The notes: generated from the sequence alone by a model not told the origin. Shown: positions 24,558-37,321, counted from the stretch's first letter. The stretch is 64,000 nucleotides of DNA from Poecilobothrus nobilitatus (GCA_947095535.1 OX352773.1:131469781-131533780), one strand, 5' to 3'. Translations and numbers: made by a program.

Positions 24558-26446
24558 AAACAAGTAAATGTAACAGTAAGTCGATGCAACCGACTTATTA
24601 ATACCCTACACCTGAATAATTCGAATTAAATTAAAAATCCATAAGTGTTTTTGGCAGCTGCTTGAACTTCTTCCCTTTTCTGTCTTATTCAACTCGAATT
24701 TCAAGAACGTAAAAGAGGCATCCGCTTGGGATATGCTTGACACCCTTGTATAAAATTTTAAGTTTCTATCTTAATTATTTTCGAAGATTGGTAGTCCTTG
24801 GGAGGTTTGTGTCAGCTACCCGAATTGCCACTCCAATTCATCGAATCCATCTCAGGAACATAAAGAAAACTTGCCAGAACACCATTCTATTAAATTTAAA
24901 GGTTCTACTTTTGTTGGTTTTGGAGATATGCTCGTTGCTCTTGTGCTCGTCCGGAAGTTTCCAAAATACGAACCCATGGTTCAAATTCTTTCAAATGTCA
25001 GTTTCCAATTTTACAGAAAAGGAAACATAACAGAACACCTTTGTACTAAAAATAAAAGTTCTATCTTTGTTGGTTGTGGAGATATACTCGTTTGCTCTGG
25101 GGCTCGTCCGGAAGCTTCCAAGATTTGAACCCATGGACCAAATCCTCACAAATTTGAGAAACATAAATCAAACATGAAGGAACAACATTCTGCCTAATTT
25201 AAAGGTTATATCTTTGTTGCATTTGGATATAATATCATTTGCTCTGAGGCTCGTTCGGAAGCTTTCAAAATCCGAACCCAAGGACCAAATCCTCTCAAAT
25301 TTCAGAGGCCTAAATCAAAGAACACCATTCTGCCAAAAGTAAAGGTTATATCTTTATTGGTTTTGGAGATAATCTCATTTGCTCTGGGGCTCGTTCGGAA
25401 GCTTCCAAAACCAAACCCATGGACCAAATCCTCTTAAATTTCAGAGACATAAATCAAACACGAAAGAACACCATTGTACCAAATTCAAAGGTTCTACCTT
25501 TGTTCGTATTGGATATAATCTCATTTGCTCTGCGGCTCGTTCGGAAGCTTCCAAAATTCGAATCCACGGTTCAAATTCTTTCAAATTTAAACCCATGGCC
25601 AAATCCTCTCAAATTTCTGAGACCTAAATCAAACATGAAAAAACACCATTCGGCCAAATTTAAAGGTTATATATTTGTTGTTTTTGGAGATAATCTCATT
25701 TGCTCTGGGGCTCGTTCGGAAGCTTCCAAATCCAAACCCATGGACCAAATCCTCTTAAATTTCAGAGGCCTAAATCATACATGAAAGAACACCATTCTGC
25801 CAAAAGTAAAGGTTATATCTTTATTCGTTTTGGAGATAATCTCATTTGCTCTGGGGCTCGTTCGGAAACTTCCAAATCCAAACCCATGGACCAAATCCTC
25901 TTAAATTTCAGAGACATAAATCGAACGGGAAGGAACATCATTGTACAAAATTTAAAAGTTCTATCTTTGTTGGTTTTGGAGATAATCTCATTTGCTCTGG
26001 TTCTCGTTCGGAAGCTTCCAAAACCCAAACCCATGGACCAAATCCTCTTAAATTTCAGAGACATAAATCGAACGGGAAGAAACATCATTGTACAAAATTT
26101 GAAGGTTCTATCTTTGTTGCTTTTGGAGATAATCTCGTTTGCTCCGGAATCATTCGGAAGCTTCCAGAATCCGAACCCATGGACGGATTTTGTCCAGATT
26201 CGAACTTAGTATTTCTTTCGTAATTAGTAACCTGCTATATAAATTTCATCAAGATAGCATCATTATTTTTTGAGTTATCGTGCGTACGGACGGACGGACG
26301 GACGGACGGACATCGCTAAATCGACTCCGGCGGTGATCCTGATTCAGAATATATATACATGTCTGTACCTAACTCGCTTCCTTTTGGTGGTTACAAACAC
26401 CATACCGAAGTTAATATACCCTATACTTTAGGTGTAGGGTATAAAA
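24558..26446 (+). mobile_element. Helitron-like element D carrying a 146-bp tandem array
   Basis: The element starts near AACAAGTAAATGTAACAG, has subterminal ATACCCTACACCTGAA (about 24601-24616) and ends in a hairpin with arms ATACCCTATAC (26416-26426) and GTGTAGGGTAT (26432-26442). So the 5' motif is the inverse of the 3' motif. An (ACGG)n tract lies at about 26286-26311, and the block after it (ATCGCTAAATCGACTCCGG) is a diverged version of the A/B block. The body is a tandem array. It sits inside a Jockey element, just before the RT domain. Confidence 0.72.
24890..26200. repeat. Tandem array, about nine units, modal period 146 bp
   Basis: A landmark (the CGTTCGGAAGCTTCC or CGTCCGGAAG segment) recurs at 24951, 25108, 25255, 25395, 25541, 25716, 25862, 26008 and 26154, giving spacings of 157, 147, 140, 146, 175, 146, 146 and 146. 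Each unit also contains ACCCATGGACCAAATCCTC, a TTTCAGAGACATAAATC segment and GGAGATAATCTCATTTGCTC. The last units are nearly identical and the first more diverged. Open frames cross parts of the array on both strands, but the period is not a multiple of three. Confidence 0.85.
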
Positions 26447-27480
26447 AGGTGATATAATGGAAGTGAATAATTACAGACCAATCTCTATACTGTCATCTTT
26501 TTGAAAAATATTTGAAAAGGCTATAAAAAGTAAAATGCGAATTCTTGGATAAAAACAATTATTTTAGCAGCTGTCAATTTGGATTTAGGCAAGGTAGGTC
26601 GACAGAAGAGGCACCATTAGATTTTGCGGAGAAAATTTATAAATATTTAGACAATAAAAATAATACTGCGGCGTTGTTCGTGGATAAAGCGTTTGATATG
26701 GTTACCCATTCAATTTTGCTTTATAAAATGTTTAAAATTAGTTTTCAATTTTGTTTGGTAAAATATTTAAAATTGGTTTTCGAGGATTTTTACATGACTG
26801 GTTTTGTTCCAATTTACGTTCTCGATTTTAAAAAGTAAAATATGAATGCACACTTAGTTGTTCTATCATACTTAAGATCGAAGTTCCACAAGGATCTGTG
26901 TTAGCATCCATATTGTTTACATCCTAACTTTAGAGGCCAGCTAACTGCTTTTGCTGATGACATAGTTTACTATAAATTGTACTTCTCCAACACATAACCA
27001 AATCTACTTTCATAATAATAGTTGCTCGAATAATTGTTTTTTAGTTGAAGGAGTGACTGACTTCAAGTATCTATAGATGTTGTAATTGACAATAATAAAA
27101 AATTAGGTTAGATCTTTAAAACAAAATTTTTTGGGTGCAATAAGAAGCGTGTATCAGCTAAGTAGATATTGCTCACAGAAAGCTCTATCAATGGATTTAT
27201 TATGGTATTTTTTACTCAAAACTGCAATAAAGCTTAAGTACTTCAGTCGGCGCTTAGAAAAATAAAATGCAACCATTGATAGTTGCGCAAAATATTATTA
27301 TAATATTATTAAAATATTATTAATTTATCTGGAAGAAAAATATTCGGCATAACAGTTTTGAATTATTTAGAAACCTAAAAATTCTATGTTATTATAACAC
27401 CACTATTGTTTAATAAACTCCCATGAGCTTTAAGCAAGATTAGAGTGCTTTCTTTTTTTCTTAAAAACGTAAACATTTTG
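26447..27480 (+). pseudogene. Jockey-type non-LTR element, reverse transcriptase part (degenerate)
   Basis: Directly after element D the RT domain begins GDIMEVNNYRPISILSSF, continues FGFRQGRSTEEAPLDFAEKI (open frame 26545-26838), then VPQGSVLASILF and the catalytic AFADDIVYY (about 26949-26975). Downstream IRSVYQLSRYCSQKALSM and a C-terminal FNKLP region extend the match to about 27480. Several stops and frameshifts break it. It is the 3' part of the element whose gag and endonuclease lie at 23041-24557. Confidence 0.85.
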
Positions 27481-28090
27481 GTGTACTACTTGCAATTCTA
27501 ATATCGAAATTCTAGAAATTTTCCAGTCAAAAGTACTTCGAGCAATTGACAACGCTCCATGGTGCGTAAAAAATTCCACAATAAGAAATGACCTCAGCAT
27601 ACGAACCTCAGCATGACCTCAGCATACGTGAAGTACAAAATGTTACAATAGAATTAGCTAACACCCAAACCAATTACCAACAAGTTTACTTCGAGATGCA
27701 TGTGCAAGACGATTAAAAAGTCACAAGACGATTAAAAAGTAATTTTATTTTGTAAGTCGATTTACAAACTACTGCTGAAAATCAAATTTTAATTAAAATA
27801 ACATTGTGCCAAAACTGAATTACAAGAATAATATGTAGTACATTTACATGGCTCATTAAAGACCATGGCTCACAAGACGTCTACAAGTCAACATCCCAAA
27901 AATCTAATATCTTTAATATACATTTGTTTTGTTTGTTATGTTTGTTAAATATAAAAAAAAAAGATTTTTCTCGTCACATTATTCTACACGATTTAATTTA
28001 AAAATTTTAAATGCAATATAGGTAATATAGTATGTATATTCATTAAAATAAATTTGCACATGTTACAACAGAAATTTAAAGGTAAGATCG
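27481..28090. other. No gene; short direct repeats
   Basis: GACCTCAGCATACG recurs as three overlapping partial copies at about 27590-27630, and CAAGACGATTAAAAAGT is repeated at about 27706-27740. The rest is AT-rich. Confidence 0.5.
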
Positions 28091-29185
28091 AAATACACAA
28101 AGCAGAATATAAATCAAGGGTTTTTAAAGGCGCACATTTTCCAAAACACAATATAAACAATAGTATGTGACTTGAGTTTTCTTAGAATCTTATTTCAGAA
28201 TATATTCTTAGAATCAGTTTCTGTAGTTTTAAGAAAAACTAAATTAAAGCATTTCCTAATTAAGAAAAACTGTTAAAACAAACAAAGCTGTTTAATGTTT
28301 TACTTTTAAAAAAATTGTTCATGTGGCCAAGTTGCAGGCGTCAAAAAATAATAAATTTTCAATGGTTTACCTCTAAAAGCGCTTAACAGAGGGAGGGGAA
28401 ACAAAACTTTTTTAAGTTCTGCTAAATCTTTTTAATAATTTTAATTTTTTAACTTAATTATGCTAATTCCAAAAAATTGTAAGGGGCTAAATAAAAGTCG
28501 GAGTAAAAGTCTATCTAAGTAAAAGTCTGCACTAAATTTTGAATTTTTTTTAAAAATTCTATATATAAAAAAAATTTGTGAAAAGGCAAAAGACTTTTAG
28601 ATAAAGTATTTTAAAAACCCTAATAATCTAGAAAAACAGTTTAGGAATGAAAGTACAATAATAAAGCTTCAATTTTTGCGTATTAATTTGCGAAAATTTA
28701 AGTTAACAGGAAATTTAAGAAAACCGGATATTTTCATTTTTAGATCTATAATAACTTTTAAACAGACAGTGGTTCGAAAAAATTTCCAAGATAACTTATA
28801 ATAATTCCAAAAGATCTATATTCTTTCAAAATTTCAAGTTTGAAAGTAAAACCGTTTTGGACGTATGAAGGAAACAAAATCTTGAAAATATTTGTTTTCC
28901 ATAAAGATAAATTAAAATAATAAATTTAAAAAAAATATATAATTTCGATATTGATTCTTAAAGCAAAAATTATGTCATTTGGAGTTTTTAGATTGAAAAA
29001 ATATTAAACAGAAGATGAGATATACACATTGGAAAAGCTTAGCTCCCTAATGGGTGAGGTACATAAAAAATTTGTTCTGCAACATTAATTTTTTTTATAA
29101 GTCCTGTCGAAGTTTTGTAAACAGAGAGACAAACAGACAAACTGATGGACGAATAAACAGTGTAAATCTAATAAGCAAATTTAAA
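28091..29185 (+). mobile_element. Repeat family C, copy 3 (diverged subfamily)
   Basis: Begins ACAAAGCAGAATATAAATCA and is followed by TTTTTAAAGGCGCACATTTT. The 3' part has AGCTCCCTAATGGGTGAGG and ends near AACAGTGTAAATCTAATAAG. It shares its distinctive start with copy 5 (33436), so these two form a subfamily. Confidence 0.5.
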
Positions 29186-29524
29186 AAAAATACTCTTATT
29201 ATCTGCTTCAAAAGGTAGTAATTTGATATTATATACAAAGAAAACATTTTTGTACATATGTATGTAGTTTATACAAATAAGAATTTCTTTTTTAATTATT
29301 TTTAATTCATTTTCTAGAAAGATACAGTTCCTGTCTAAGATCATCATCGATATCATCACTACAGATAATGTAAAATTTCCATAAACGAAATTTCAAAATA
29401 AAATTCAAAAGAACCTTCCAAGTTAGATCAATTTAAAATTACCAACTGTCAATAGCATAATTTTTTTTTACCTTCAATTTAATTTATGCAGGTATTTGGT
29501 TCTTCTATTGCGAAATATGAAAAT

Positions 29525-29702
29525 TTTTTTTTTAGTGCATTTCCCTGCCACATAAATGTAACAAAGAAATTACTTTTCCTTTTCAGTTGTGGCTGTACAT
29601 GTCGTAAGCGGGAATTACTCTTACGGCGTGTGTAGGATTCGAACCAACACTCCCTCTGTGTTTACAGCGTATTTCATACGCTGTTGCCACCAAAGCCTCA
29701 AA
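29525..29702 (-). repeat. tRNA-derived SINE
   Basis: On the minus strand the head reads GAGGCTTTGGTGGCAACAGC, a hairpin ACAGCGTATGAAATACGCTG, then GTTGGTTCGAATCCTACACA with a perfect B box (GGTTCGAATCC), an unrelated body and a terminal A-run (29525-29534 as T). This is the tRNA head - body - A tail plan of SINEs. The head matches the fragment at 13302-13372. The strand 29186-29524 before it holds nothing identified. Confidence 0.65.
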
Positions 29703-31590
29703 TATGTAAATAGAATTGTTTTTAAATTTTGAATTTCTTGTATTTACATAGATATATAACTGTCATATAACTGTCATTATATTGTTACAAAAATTAAAAA
29801 AATAAATTAAAATGAGGATAATAGTAAAAATTATTATTTAAAATTAAGTTTTAAACTGTTTTTTGAAATTCTGTTTAAATTTTTTATTTCTTTTAATTCA
29901 TAGACATATGTATGTATGTATGTATTTTTATGGGCCGTTAATTACAATAAAGGCCTAAAGATTTATTTATTTTGTTTGTTTGATAAAAAAGTTTCTCACC
30001 TTCAACTACTGTACTTATTTTTATTTCATTAAGAAATTTAAATACAATTTCCCATAATAAATGTTTAAAATAATTAAACATATATTTTTTTAGTTTACAA
30101 CATTTTAAATTTTAATTAAAAAAAAATAATTAACATTTAGAAGTTCATTGGACAATTTAAATAGGATTTATTCATGTTTCTTTTTAATTAAAGTTTAAAT
30201 TTTTTTTATTTAAAATGAAATAAAATAAACAATGTTGTTAAAGAAATCGGTATCTACTTACAACTAAAAATAAGCAATTAAGCAAGGGCACAATTAAATT
30301 TAAATTTATACCAAAAATTAAGAGTTTTTTGTATCTTTGGCATGAGATTTTAATTATTTTTTTATATATGCATGTATGTATGTATTAAGAACAAATATCT
30401 TTTAAATATAAATTTATTGAAATTACAGGTTTTTTATTTAATTTGGTAATTTTTACCAAAGACATTCTTTAAATTTTTCTGTTACATAATAACTAACATA
30501 ATAATTTGAATTAAAAAAACGAAAACAAAAAGGCTGTTAAGATTAGGAATAAAACCAATCAAACTTTAAAACTTTTAAAATATATCAAGAATTAGGACAA
30601 AAAGGCTGTAAATCTAATATTGTAATTTACATTTGTAGGTAACTATATTATAAAAATATTAATAAGTTTTATTCTATCGAATATATACGCTACGTTACGT
30701 TAATTTACGTTAATTTAGAAATTGAATTGATCTTTCTTATTGTTGTGGTAGGAAGGCTAATTGTTTTTTTAATAAACAGTAAATGAAAGTTATTTAACAT
30801 ATTATACCTAACTGCTCTAAAACCAAACATATGTAAGTAGGTATTTGATTAAAATTTTTTATTACAATTTCAATTTGAAACGGCTAAAAAAATTAATACC
30901 AATTCTACTACTTTTTTATTATTTTTAGAAACTCAGCTATAATTAAAAATAATTAAAAGATCATTTAAAAATTGCCTTCACTCTGGCACATATTTGAAAA
31001 GAATAGATCTCAAACATTATTTAACTCTTTTTGTTAGATTAAAAAACAAAACCCATAGCAAATTTACTTATACAATAAAAGAAATTTTTTTCTTTGACTT
31101 CCTCGTCCGCAAAAAATTAGTTAAAAAAATATTTAATAGAACCACGTAACTATTAATCATATAAATACACATTAACCGTTGCAACATCCAATACAGCTGT
31201 TGCTGTCATTTAAAAAATTATCCTTAAATGCAATAACTTATATAAACATCCAAAAGAATTGTTTACGTAATAGTTTACTCAGGTTTAGTCTTCCAAAAAA
31301 CAAGTAAAATAAAAAAAAATGTGGTTAACTACAGAAAAAAAAATTAAGTTTTTTATAAATTACCATGCAGGCGCTAAACAAAAATAAACAATCATAGACT
31401 TACTATAATATCAGTCGTATAGAAAGTCTTCTGATTATGAACAAAGGTTATAGCTGGTTTAAATATAGTAAATGGAAAAAAGGCAAAGTCAATACACTAA
31501 CTAATCATCAAATTTAACAATCAACATCATTCATGCACATACATACGTACATATAAACTATCGTATAAAATCGCATCAGTATAATGAAAT
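29703..31590. other. AT-rich sequence, nothing identified
   Basis: Long stretch with no open frame or repeat that I can link to the other families. A GTATGTATGTAT tract lies near 29910. If the host gene continues leftward, this is intron. Confidence 0.45.
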
Positions 31591-32545
31591 GAAAAAACAC
31601 AAGGAAGAATGTAAACCAACGGTTTTTAAAAGCCCACATTTCCAAAAGATAATACAAAGTGTTTAGCATTGTGACTTTGCATCGAAATTTAAAAATTTCA
31701 TATAATAAGAAAAAATATAAAAATTGGACTTAAACAGGGGGCGGTACAAACAAATTTCTGGGGAAACTTATATTAATTCTAAAAGTTCTTTCTTCCCTCA
31801 AAATTTCAAGTTCCTATCTAAGCATGCCGGAGTTATAAAAAAAATATCGTGCAAAATTTGGTTTTCACATAACGGTAAATTTAAATAGTGAATTACAAAT
31901 TATTGAATAATTTCTGATATTATTTTATAGAGGTAAGAAAATTTCCGGTCTTCTAGCGTTGTAAAACTACTACGCAGAGCCTGAGATATGTATACATCTG
32001 GGCTGTAATATATATTCAAATAGGGCTTTTTTGCAATTTTGAGGGGCTGTAACTTTGGAACCCTATGAAACTTAAAGAAACCATTAACACAGATAAAAAT
32101 ATATTACTGGAACTTTAATTTTTATGCCTTGCCGAAGGAAATTGTGTATAGGTGCCTAAGTTACAGGTGTTTAAAAACAGCAAATTTTCAATTTTTGAGC
32201 CCTGATAACTTATTTGGGGTGGTTCAAAAAATATTTCTGATTTACAAAGTTTAAAAAAATCTTGTCGAATTGCGTTTTCAGATTGAAAAAATGTTAAGCA
32301 GAAATTGAGATAGGTACATATTTAAAAATAGGGTTTTTTCAAAGTTTGCGGGCCTGTAGCTCCGTAATGGATGGGGCCACATAAAAAAGTTGCTCGAGAA
32401 CATTAATTTTTTTATGGGACCTTTTATGGTTCAAATTTTTTTCCTCTATCTTTAACGGTGTGCAAGTTTTGTAAACAGATGGACGAATGGAAAGAAGGAT
32501 AGACTGAAACTAATAGGCAAATTTTTTTGGAAATGTGCTAAAAAT
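31591..32545 (+). mobile_element. Repeat family C, copy 4
   Basis: Starts ACACAAGGAAGAATGTAAAC and closely follows copy 2 (GGTTTTTAAAAGCCCACATT, GTGTTTAGCATTGTGACTTT), but with an internal deletion joining AAATTGGACTT directly to AAACAGGGGG at about 31730. The 3' end is GACTGAAACTAATAGGCAAA at about 32503-32522. Confidence 0.65.
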
Positions 32546-33435
32546 GTAAACTTTGATGAGCTTGTGTTCCTAAGAAATAGTCAATTTTTCAAAAGAAAAA
32601 GAAATGTATGCGAATTTATCTAAGTCTACAGTCTTTCTTCATCCCAATTGAAAAACTAAGCATTAAATATTTATAACAGAAAAGTATTTATGTAAACCGC
32701 TGGATTTACGCATTTTTATAAAAAAAGTTATATTTGTAATATAACTATGTATTATTTTTTGAAATTTTTTTCCATCATTTTTATTTTGACTTTTACTTTT
32801 AAATTACAACATCTATTATTAAAATTAAAATCACAGGTTTGATTGTACATTGTTACATACATGAGATATGTATGTCACGTTAAAATTGTAGTTTTCTCTG
32901 TTAACGAAAAAAAAAATAAATGTTATACAAATTGTTTTGCAAAAGTGTGAGTAAAAACGTTGTTTTTTATTAATTTTTCGAATTGTTTCAAGGTCAATTC
33001 AACCAAAAAATTCAAAATTTACAAATATCAAAAACATAAAAAATAATACTAAGGTATAATGTATAAAATGTTTGGTATATTATAGATATACATTATCGCA
33101 TACATTAAACCAATAATCGAACAGTTTTACTACAAACATAATGTACAAATATATAATAAGTATGTAATGTACCTACTTGTTTTAATAATCTTCAAAAACT
33201 TTCTCTCTTTTCTCATTTTCTATGAAATGTAATTATCAATTTTAAACTTATTTTTTGTGGAAATTTAACTTGAATGGGAGCTTCGAAACAAAATACATGT
33301 ATACAATACTAAACATATAATGAATAAAATAAATACTAAACTCAAAACTGTGACCTAAATTTTGTAAGTATTCGTAAAAATTGTATAGCAAAGTGTAAAA
33401 GTAAAATAAATTTTATAACATTAAAGAGCTTAAGA
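32546..33435. other. AT-rich sequence, nothing identified
   Basis: No coding or repeat signal recognised. Confidence 0.45.
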
Positions 33436-34090
33436 AAACAAAGCAGAATATAAAACCCAAGGTCTTTAAAGGCGCACATTTTTCAAAAGCAAAAACATTT
33501 TAAAATATTCTGACTTGTATCAAAATTTGTAATTCTTCTTAGAAATTTACATATATGTTAGAAAACAATTATGAAAAATCAAAAGACAGTTTCTTCAATT
33601 TTAAGAAAACCCAATATTATGAAAAAAAAGTTGTTAACAATATGTAAAAATATGATGCTGAAGTTTTCAGTTTTGCGTTTTACTTTAAAAAAATGTATAC
33701 ATGTGTCAAAAATAGCAAATTTTCAATTTTTGACTGCTAATAGCGCTTAAACAGTGGGAGGTAAATGGCTGATGGTAATTTTGAAAGGTATTAACTAAAC
33801 GCTTACTAGAGTGAAGAAAACAAAATCAGGTAAAATTTTTATTTCACAAAACGGTAAATTTAAATACTAAATTGTACGTTAATACTATTAAATTTGCATA
33901 ATTTTGATATTGATTTATAAAGTTTTCTATCGTTTGGAACTTTGAGAAACTGTAACTCCGAAATGGATTGGCCTACATAAAAATGTTTTAAAAAAACTAT
34001 CCATATAGTTAAATTTCATTGCTTTATCTTAAAGGGTGGAGAAATTTTGTAAACAAACAGATGGCCGGGGAAAAATGTAAAAAACTACAA
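33436..34090 (+). mobile_element. Repeat family C, copy 5 (diverged subfamily)
   Basis: Begins AAACAAAGCAGAATATAAAA with a TCTTTAAAGGCGCACATTTT block like copy 3. It retains CACAAAACGGTAAATTTAAA and ends near TTGTAAACAAACAGATGGCC. It is shortened internally. Confidence 0.5.
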
Positions 34091-34208
34091 AATTTTCAAA
34101 AATTTTTTCAAAAAGCAAAAAATTAAATAATTTAATTAAAATTATAAAGTTAAGAAGCACTTAATTATTTACTTGAAAAATATTTTTAAGAATGAAAAGG
34201 AAACTTAC

Positions 34209-35386
34209 ATAAGACATTAATGCTTGTGAATGCTTTCCAGTATATTCTTTTACAGTATGATGAATTCGGTTTGTACCATAATATAATTCCCAACTGCTCG
34301 GTTTGTTACGATGCCATTCTAAAATTGAATTTTTATCTTCATTTTCTTTTTGTATATCTTCTCTATCCAAAAATGGACTATGATATGATAAGTTCTTTTG
34401 CATTTGACTTGTTCTTTTATCCATCATACGAGATTTATCAAATTCCCCATTTTCTAAACGATATAATTCATTAAAGCTTAATTTATCATTAATTGATATA
34501 TTTCGACCATATAGACCGCCATACAGGGAATTTTTATCATGCGTTATATTTGATAATCCCTTAGGCCTAATAATTGACCCACCATCATAAATTAATTGAT
34601 TGCCATTACTGACCATCATGGCACTATTTAAATTATTTGTATTTCCAACTGAACAACATGATCGTTTTGGTACTGATTCATAATTTATATCATATTCAAA
34701 TTCGCTATTACAAAAACTACCAGAATTCGTTGTTAAAGACTTACGACGTTCAAATGCATTGGTTAATGTAACTAGTTTTTGATTATTTACAACACCAGTG
34801 CAAAATTGTTTTATTTCTAATTCACTATTATGATTCATTATTGACAGATATTCTTCTAATTGAACCTTCAATTGATTTATATTATTTTCCATTGCCTTTG
34901 GTATAACTCGATCATCTTCGCCAGCGATTTCAGCTATATTTCGAATTTTAAGTTGAATATCTTCAAGCATATCACGAGTATTTTGAAAATGAATTTGATC
35001 TTCATATTTTTTTAAAAAAAATGCGATTGTTTTGTCATTTGACAATGATGCATTACCTATCATCGGTGGAAGATTATGTTCCAATTCACTTTCAACTTTA
35101 TACGCATCTTCAGGACATGAATTAATATATTTAGAACATTTGTAGTTATTTTCCATTGGATCTCGAATAAGAATTTCATTGGTATCAAATGATGGATTGT
35201 CTATTCCTGCTAAATTATCCTTATTCTTATCCTTTGTTTGACCAAAAGCTGTAGAACTATTCTGATAGTTTTCGTTAACTAATAGAAAAGAATCTAAATC
35301 TATATCCATCAGAGAATCATCTAGCATGTCATCTGTCCATGATCTCTGTTGATTTTTGTTTGTATGCGAACTTTGGCTATCAATAC
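34209..35386 (-). CDS. Internal coding exon of an unrecognised gene (downstream exon)
   Basis: Open minus-strand exon of 1178 bp. The acceptor at 35388-35387 (preceded by a T-rich tract, TTTATTTTTTCAAG) joins in phase 1 to the donor of the upstream exon, completing a Gly codon. The donor TAT|GTAAGT at 34209/34208 leaves phase 0. The exon adds 392 complete codons. It starts acidic (WTDDMLDDSLMDIDLDSFLL). A Leu/Glu/Gln-rich stretch (NTRDMLEDIQLKIRNIAEIA through NNINQLKVQLEEYLSIMNHN) may form a coiled coil, followed by basic NAFERRKSL and then Ser/Asn/Gly-rich sequence. I do not recognise the family and assign no function. The downstream exon is not found in the window, so the next intron could exceed 34 kb. 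Family C repeats lie just beyond the donor. Confidence 0.8.
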
Positions 35387-35822
35387 CTTGAAAAAATAAA
35401 GAAAGTTGTAAAATAGATTTTTGTATAACATTTCGGTACTTTAAAAAAGAAAATACTTTCAAAATTGCAATATTTCTTCACAAACTAGACTAAAAGTTAC
35501 TGTAATATCAACAAATGAACTTTATAATTACATAACCTACTTATAAAATAATTTATATAAAAACAATCTTAAAGAAAACAAATTTAATCAAAGATAATTT
35601 TTATTTCAAGTTTCTTTTAACGGACTCATTCACGTACAAATTTAAATCAAAATGTACATTTTTTTTATATTCTAAATACGTTTAAGTGTAAAAGATCAAA
35701 ACATAATTTAGCTAGAGACCGTCATATTTAAAAGAAAGAACGAAAAACGAAAACCAGTTTTTTTCTTCTTATACACAACCTAATTTTGTTTCTAAAACTA
35801 CTCGATTAAAATTTGTACTCAC
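35387..35822 (-). other. Intron, 436 bp
   Basis: Canonical GT (35822-35821, GTGAGTAC) and AG (35388-35387). Splicing keeps the frame (phase 1 on both sides), which is the main evidence that the two long ORFs belong to one gene. Confidence 0.8.
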
Positions 35823-37321
35823 CTTCCATAATAGTTGGCAAATATACGTTATTGATTTGTTGAGGAATTGTTTGCGTTAATCCACCATTATTACTAATAA
35901 TATCTAAAGGATCTTCTACCGTATTTTGATTACATGGAAATGCTGAAGGCCCATATGTGGATCTCGAAAGCTTTGTGCTGTTTCGCAAATGTGGATAATT
36001 TTTTAGGTGTCGATCTAAGTTTTCTATACTCGTTTCTAAATTTTTAAGACTTTCATTCATTTTGCTATTTTTTAAATCATCTTCAATGTTATTTATCCGA
36101 TTACTATTACCATCATTGCCACTATGAGGACGATGATGACTACTACTGATATTACTAAAAATGTAATTGACTGTAAATTCTGGCGAAGTATCGTTATGAT
36201 ATAAACCATAACGATGTCCTTGTTGTTGCTGACGATCATGCAATTGGTGTAAATATTTTGAACGTCTCAGTGACGAATTACTAAAAAATTTTCGACCAGA
36301 ACCGACAAATGTTTCATTAAAACTACGATTTGTCATAAAAAAATTATCTTTAGTTGTTATTATATCATCTTTATTCATATTCATCATTAATCCTTTTGGC
36401 ATTTTACATAATTTTTGAGGTGTTGATGCCCTTGATCTACCAACATTACTACTAATACTATTATTATGATTAGTTAATAATGTTGTTAAATTATTGGTAT
36501 CACTAATTTTATTATTTACGCGTTCTTCAGCAACTAAATTATCAATAACTGGTTCACTATAAATATGCTCTTCGATAGAACTAGTTGAACATAAATTTGT
36601 ACTGTAATAACCAGATGATCCACCATTGCTACGTTCTGTAGAGTAATGCGACAAATTATTAATCTGATCAATACTACTACGGTTAGAACTTTTCTCTAAA
36701 AAGTTTTGCGACAATTCACGCAGCATTTTTGTTGCCATTGTTTTTTTAAATGCTTCAGATTCAGTTACTGTAAGCGCTCCCTGTGAGGATGGTATTTTTT
36801 TTTCTTCGAGTTTTGTAGATGCAGATATTTTTAAAATTGCTGAATTGTTGCTTTCTTTAAGAGTAGTGTTACTACTTGACCTGTTAGTGATATCAATACA
36901 AGGGTTATTATCTATGTTTTTGATGTCGCTGCTTTTTATATTTTTTTGACTTATATTATTAGCGTTATAAATTATATTTGTATTAGGTGTAGCAGTATCT
37001 GAATAAGTATGAACTGCAGCAGAAGTAATAAAGGTATTTGATAATGTTTGTGATTCTTGATTTGTTAAATTGATTATATCCAGAGATGATAAATTATTAC
37101 TATCTAAACTGTATGGTTGTAGTTGCTGTAAAATTTGCTTCTTTTGTTGTATTAACTGATCATGATGATTGTTTTTATTTTGTGTAGTTTCAATTTTATT
37201 TAAATCTGTCGTTGTATAAAAACTGGTTATTGGATCAACATTGCAATTTTTTTTACTTTTTGCTAAAATTGGTGTTACTAATGATGAAGACGATGGCATT
37301 GAATTCACGGAATACTCGATG
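35823..37321 (-). CDS. Internal coding exon of an unrecognised gene (upstream exon)
   Basis: Minus-strand exon of 1499 bp, open throughout. The first Met (37308) is probably not the start: just upstream is a good acceptor, a T-run followed by GTTGTTGCAG (AG at 37323-37322), and the frame stays open to it (IEYSV before NSMPSSSS). It begins with one base completing a codon and ends in phase 1 at the donor GAAG|GTGAGT. Numbering from that Met, there are Gln/Asn-rich runs (50-110), an Ala/Thr/Lys segment KKTMATKMLRELSQNFLEKS (187-206), the compact STNLCSTSSIEEHIYSEP (236-253), basic RRSKYLHQLHDRQQQQ (348-363) and a helical-looking NLETSIENLDRHLKNYPHLR (423-442). Low-complexity N and S runs are typical of dipteran regulatory or scaffold proteins. 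The family is not recognised. Confidence 0.8.

Noticed and set aside
24890..26200. Possible CRISPR array
   Set aside because: The units are long and contiguous with no unique spacers, and the context is eukaryotic transposons.
25379..26223. Overlapping open frames of 80-170 codons on both strands
   Set aside because: They lie in the 146-bp array, repeat the same phrases in different frames and occur on both strands, as expected from a stop-poor tandem repeat.
34220..34474. 84-codon plus-strand ORF
   Set aside because: It is an antisense shadow of the minus-strand coding exon.
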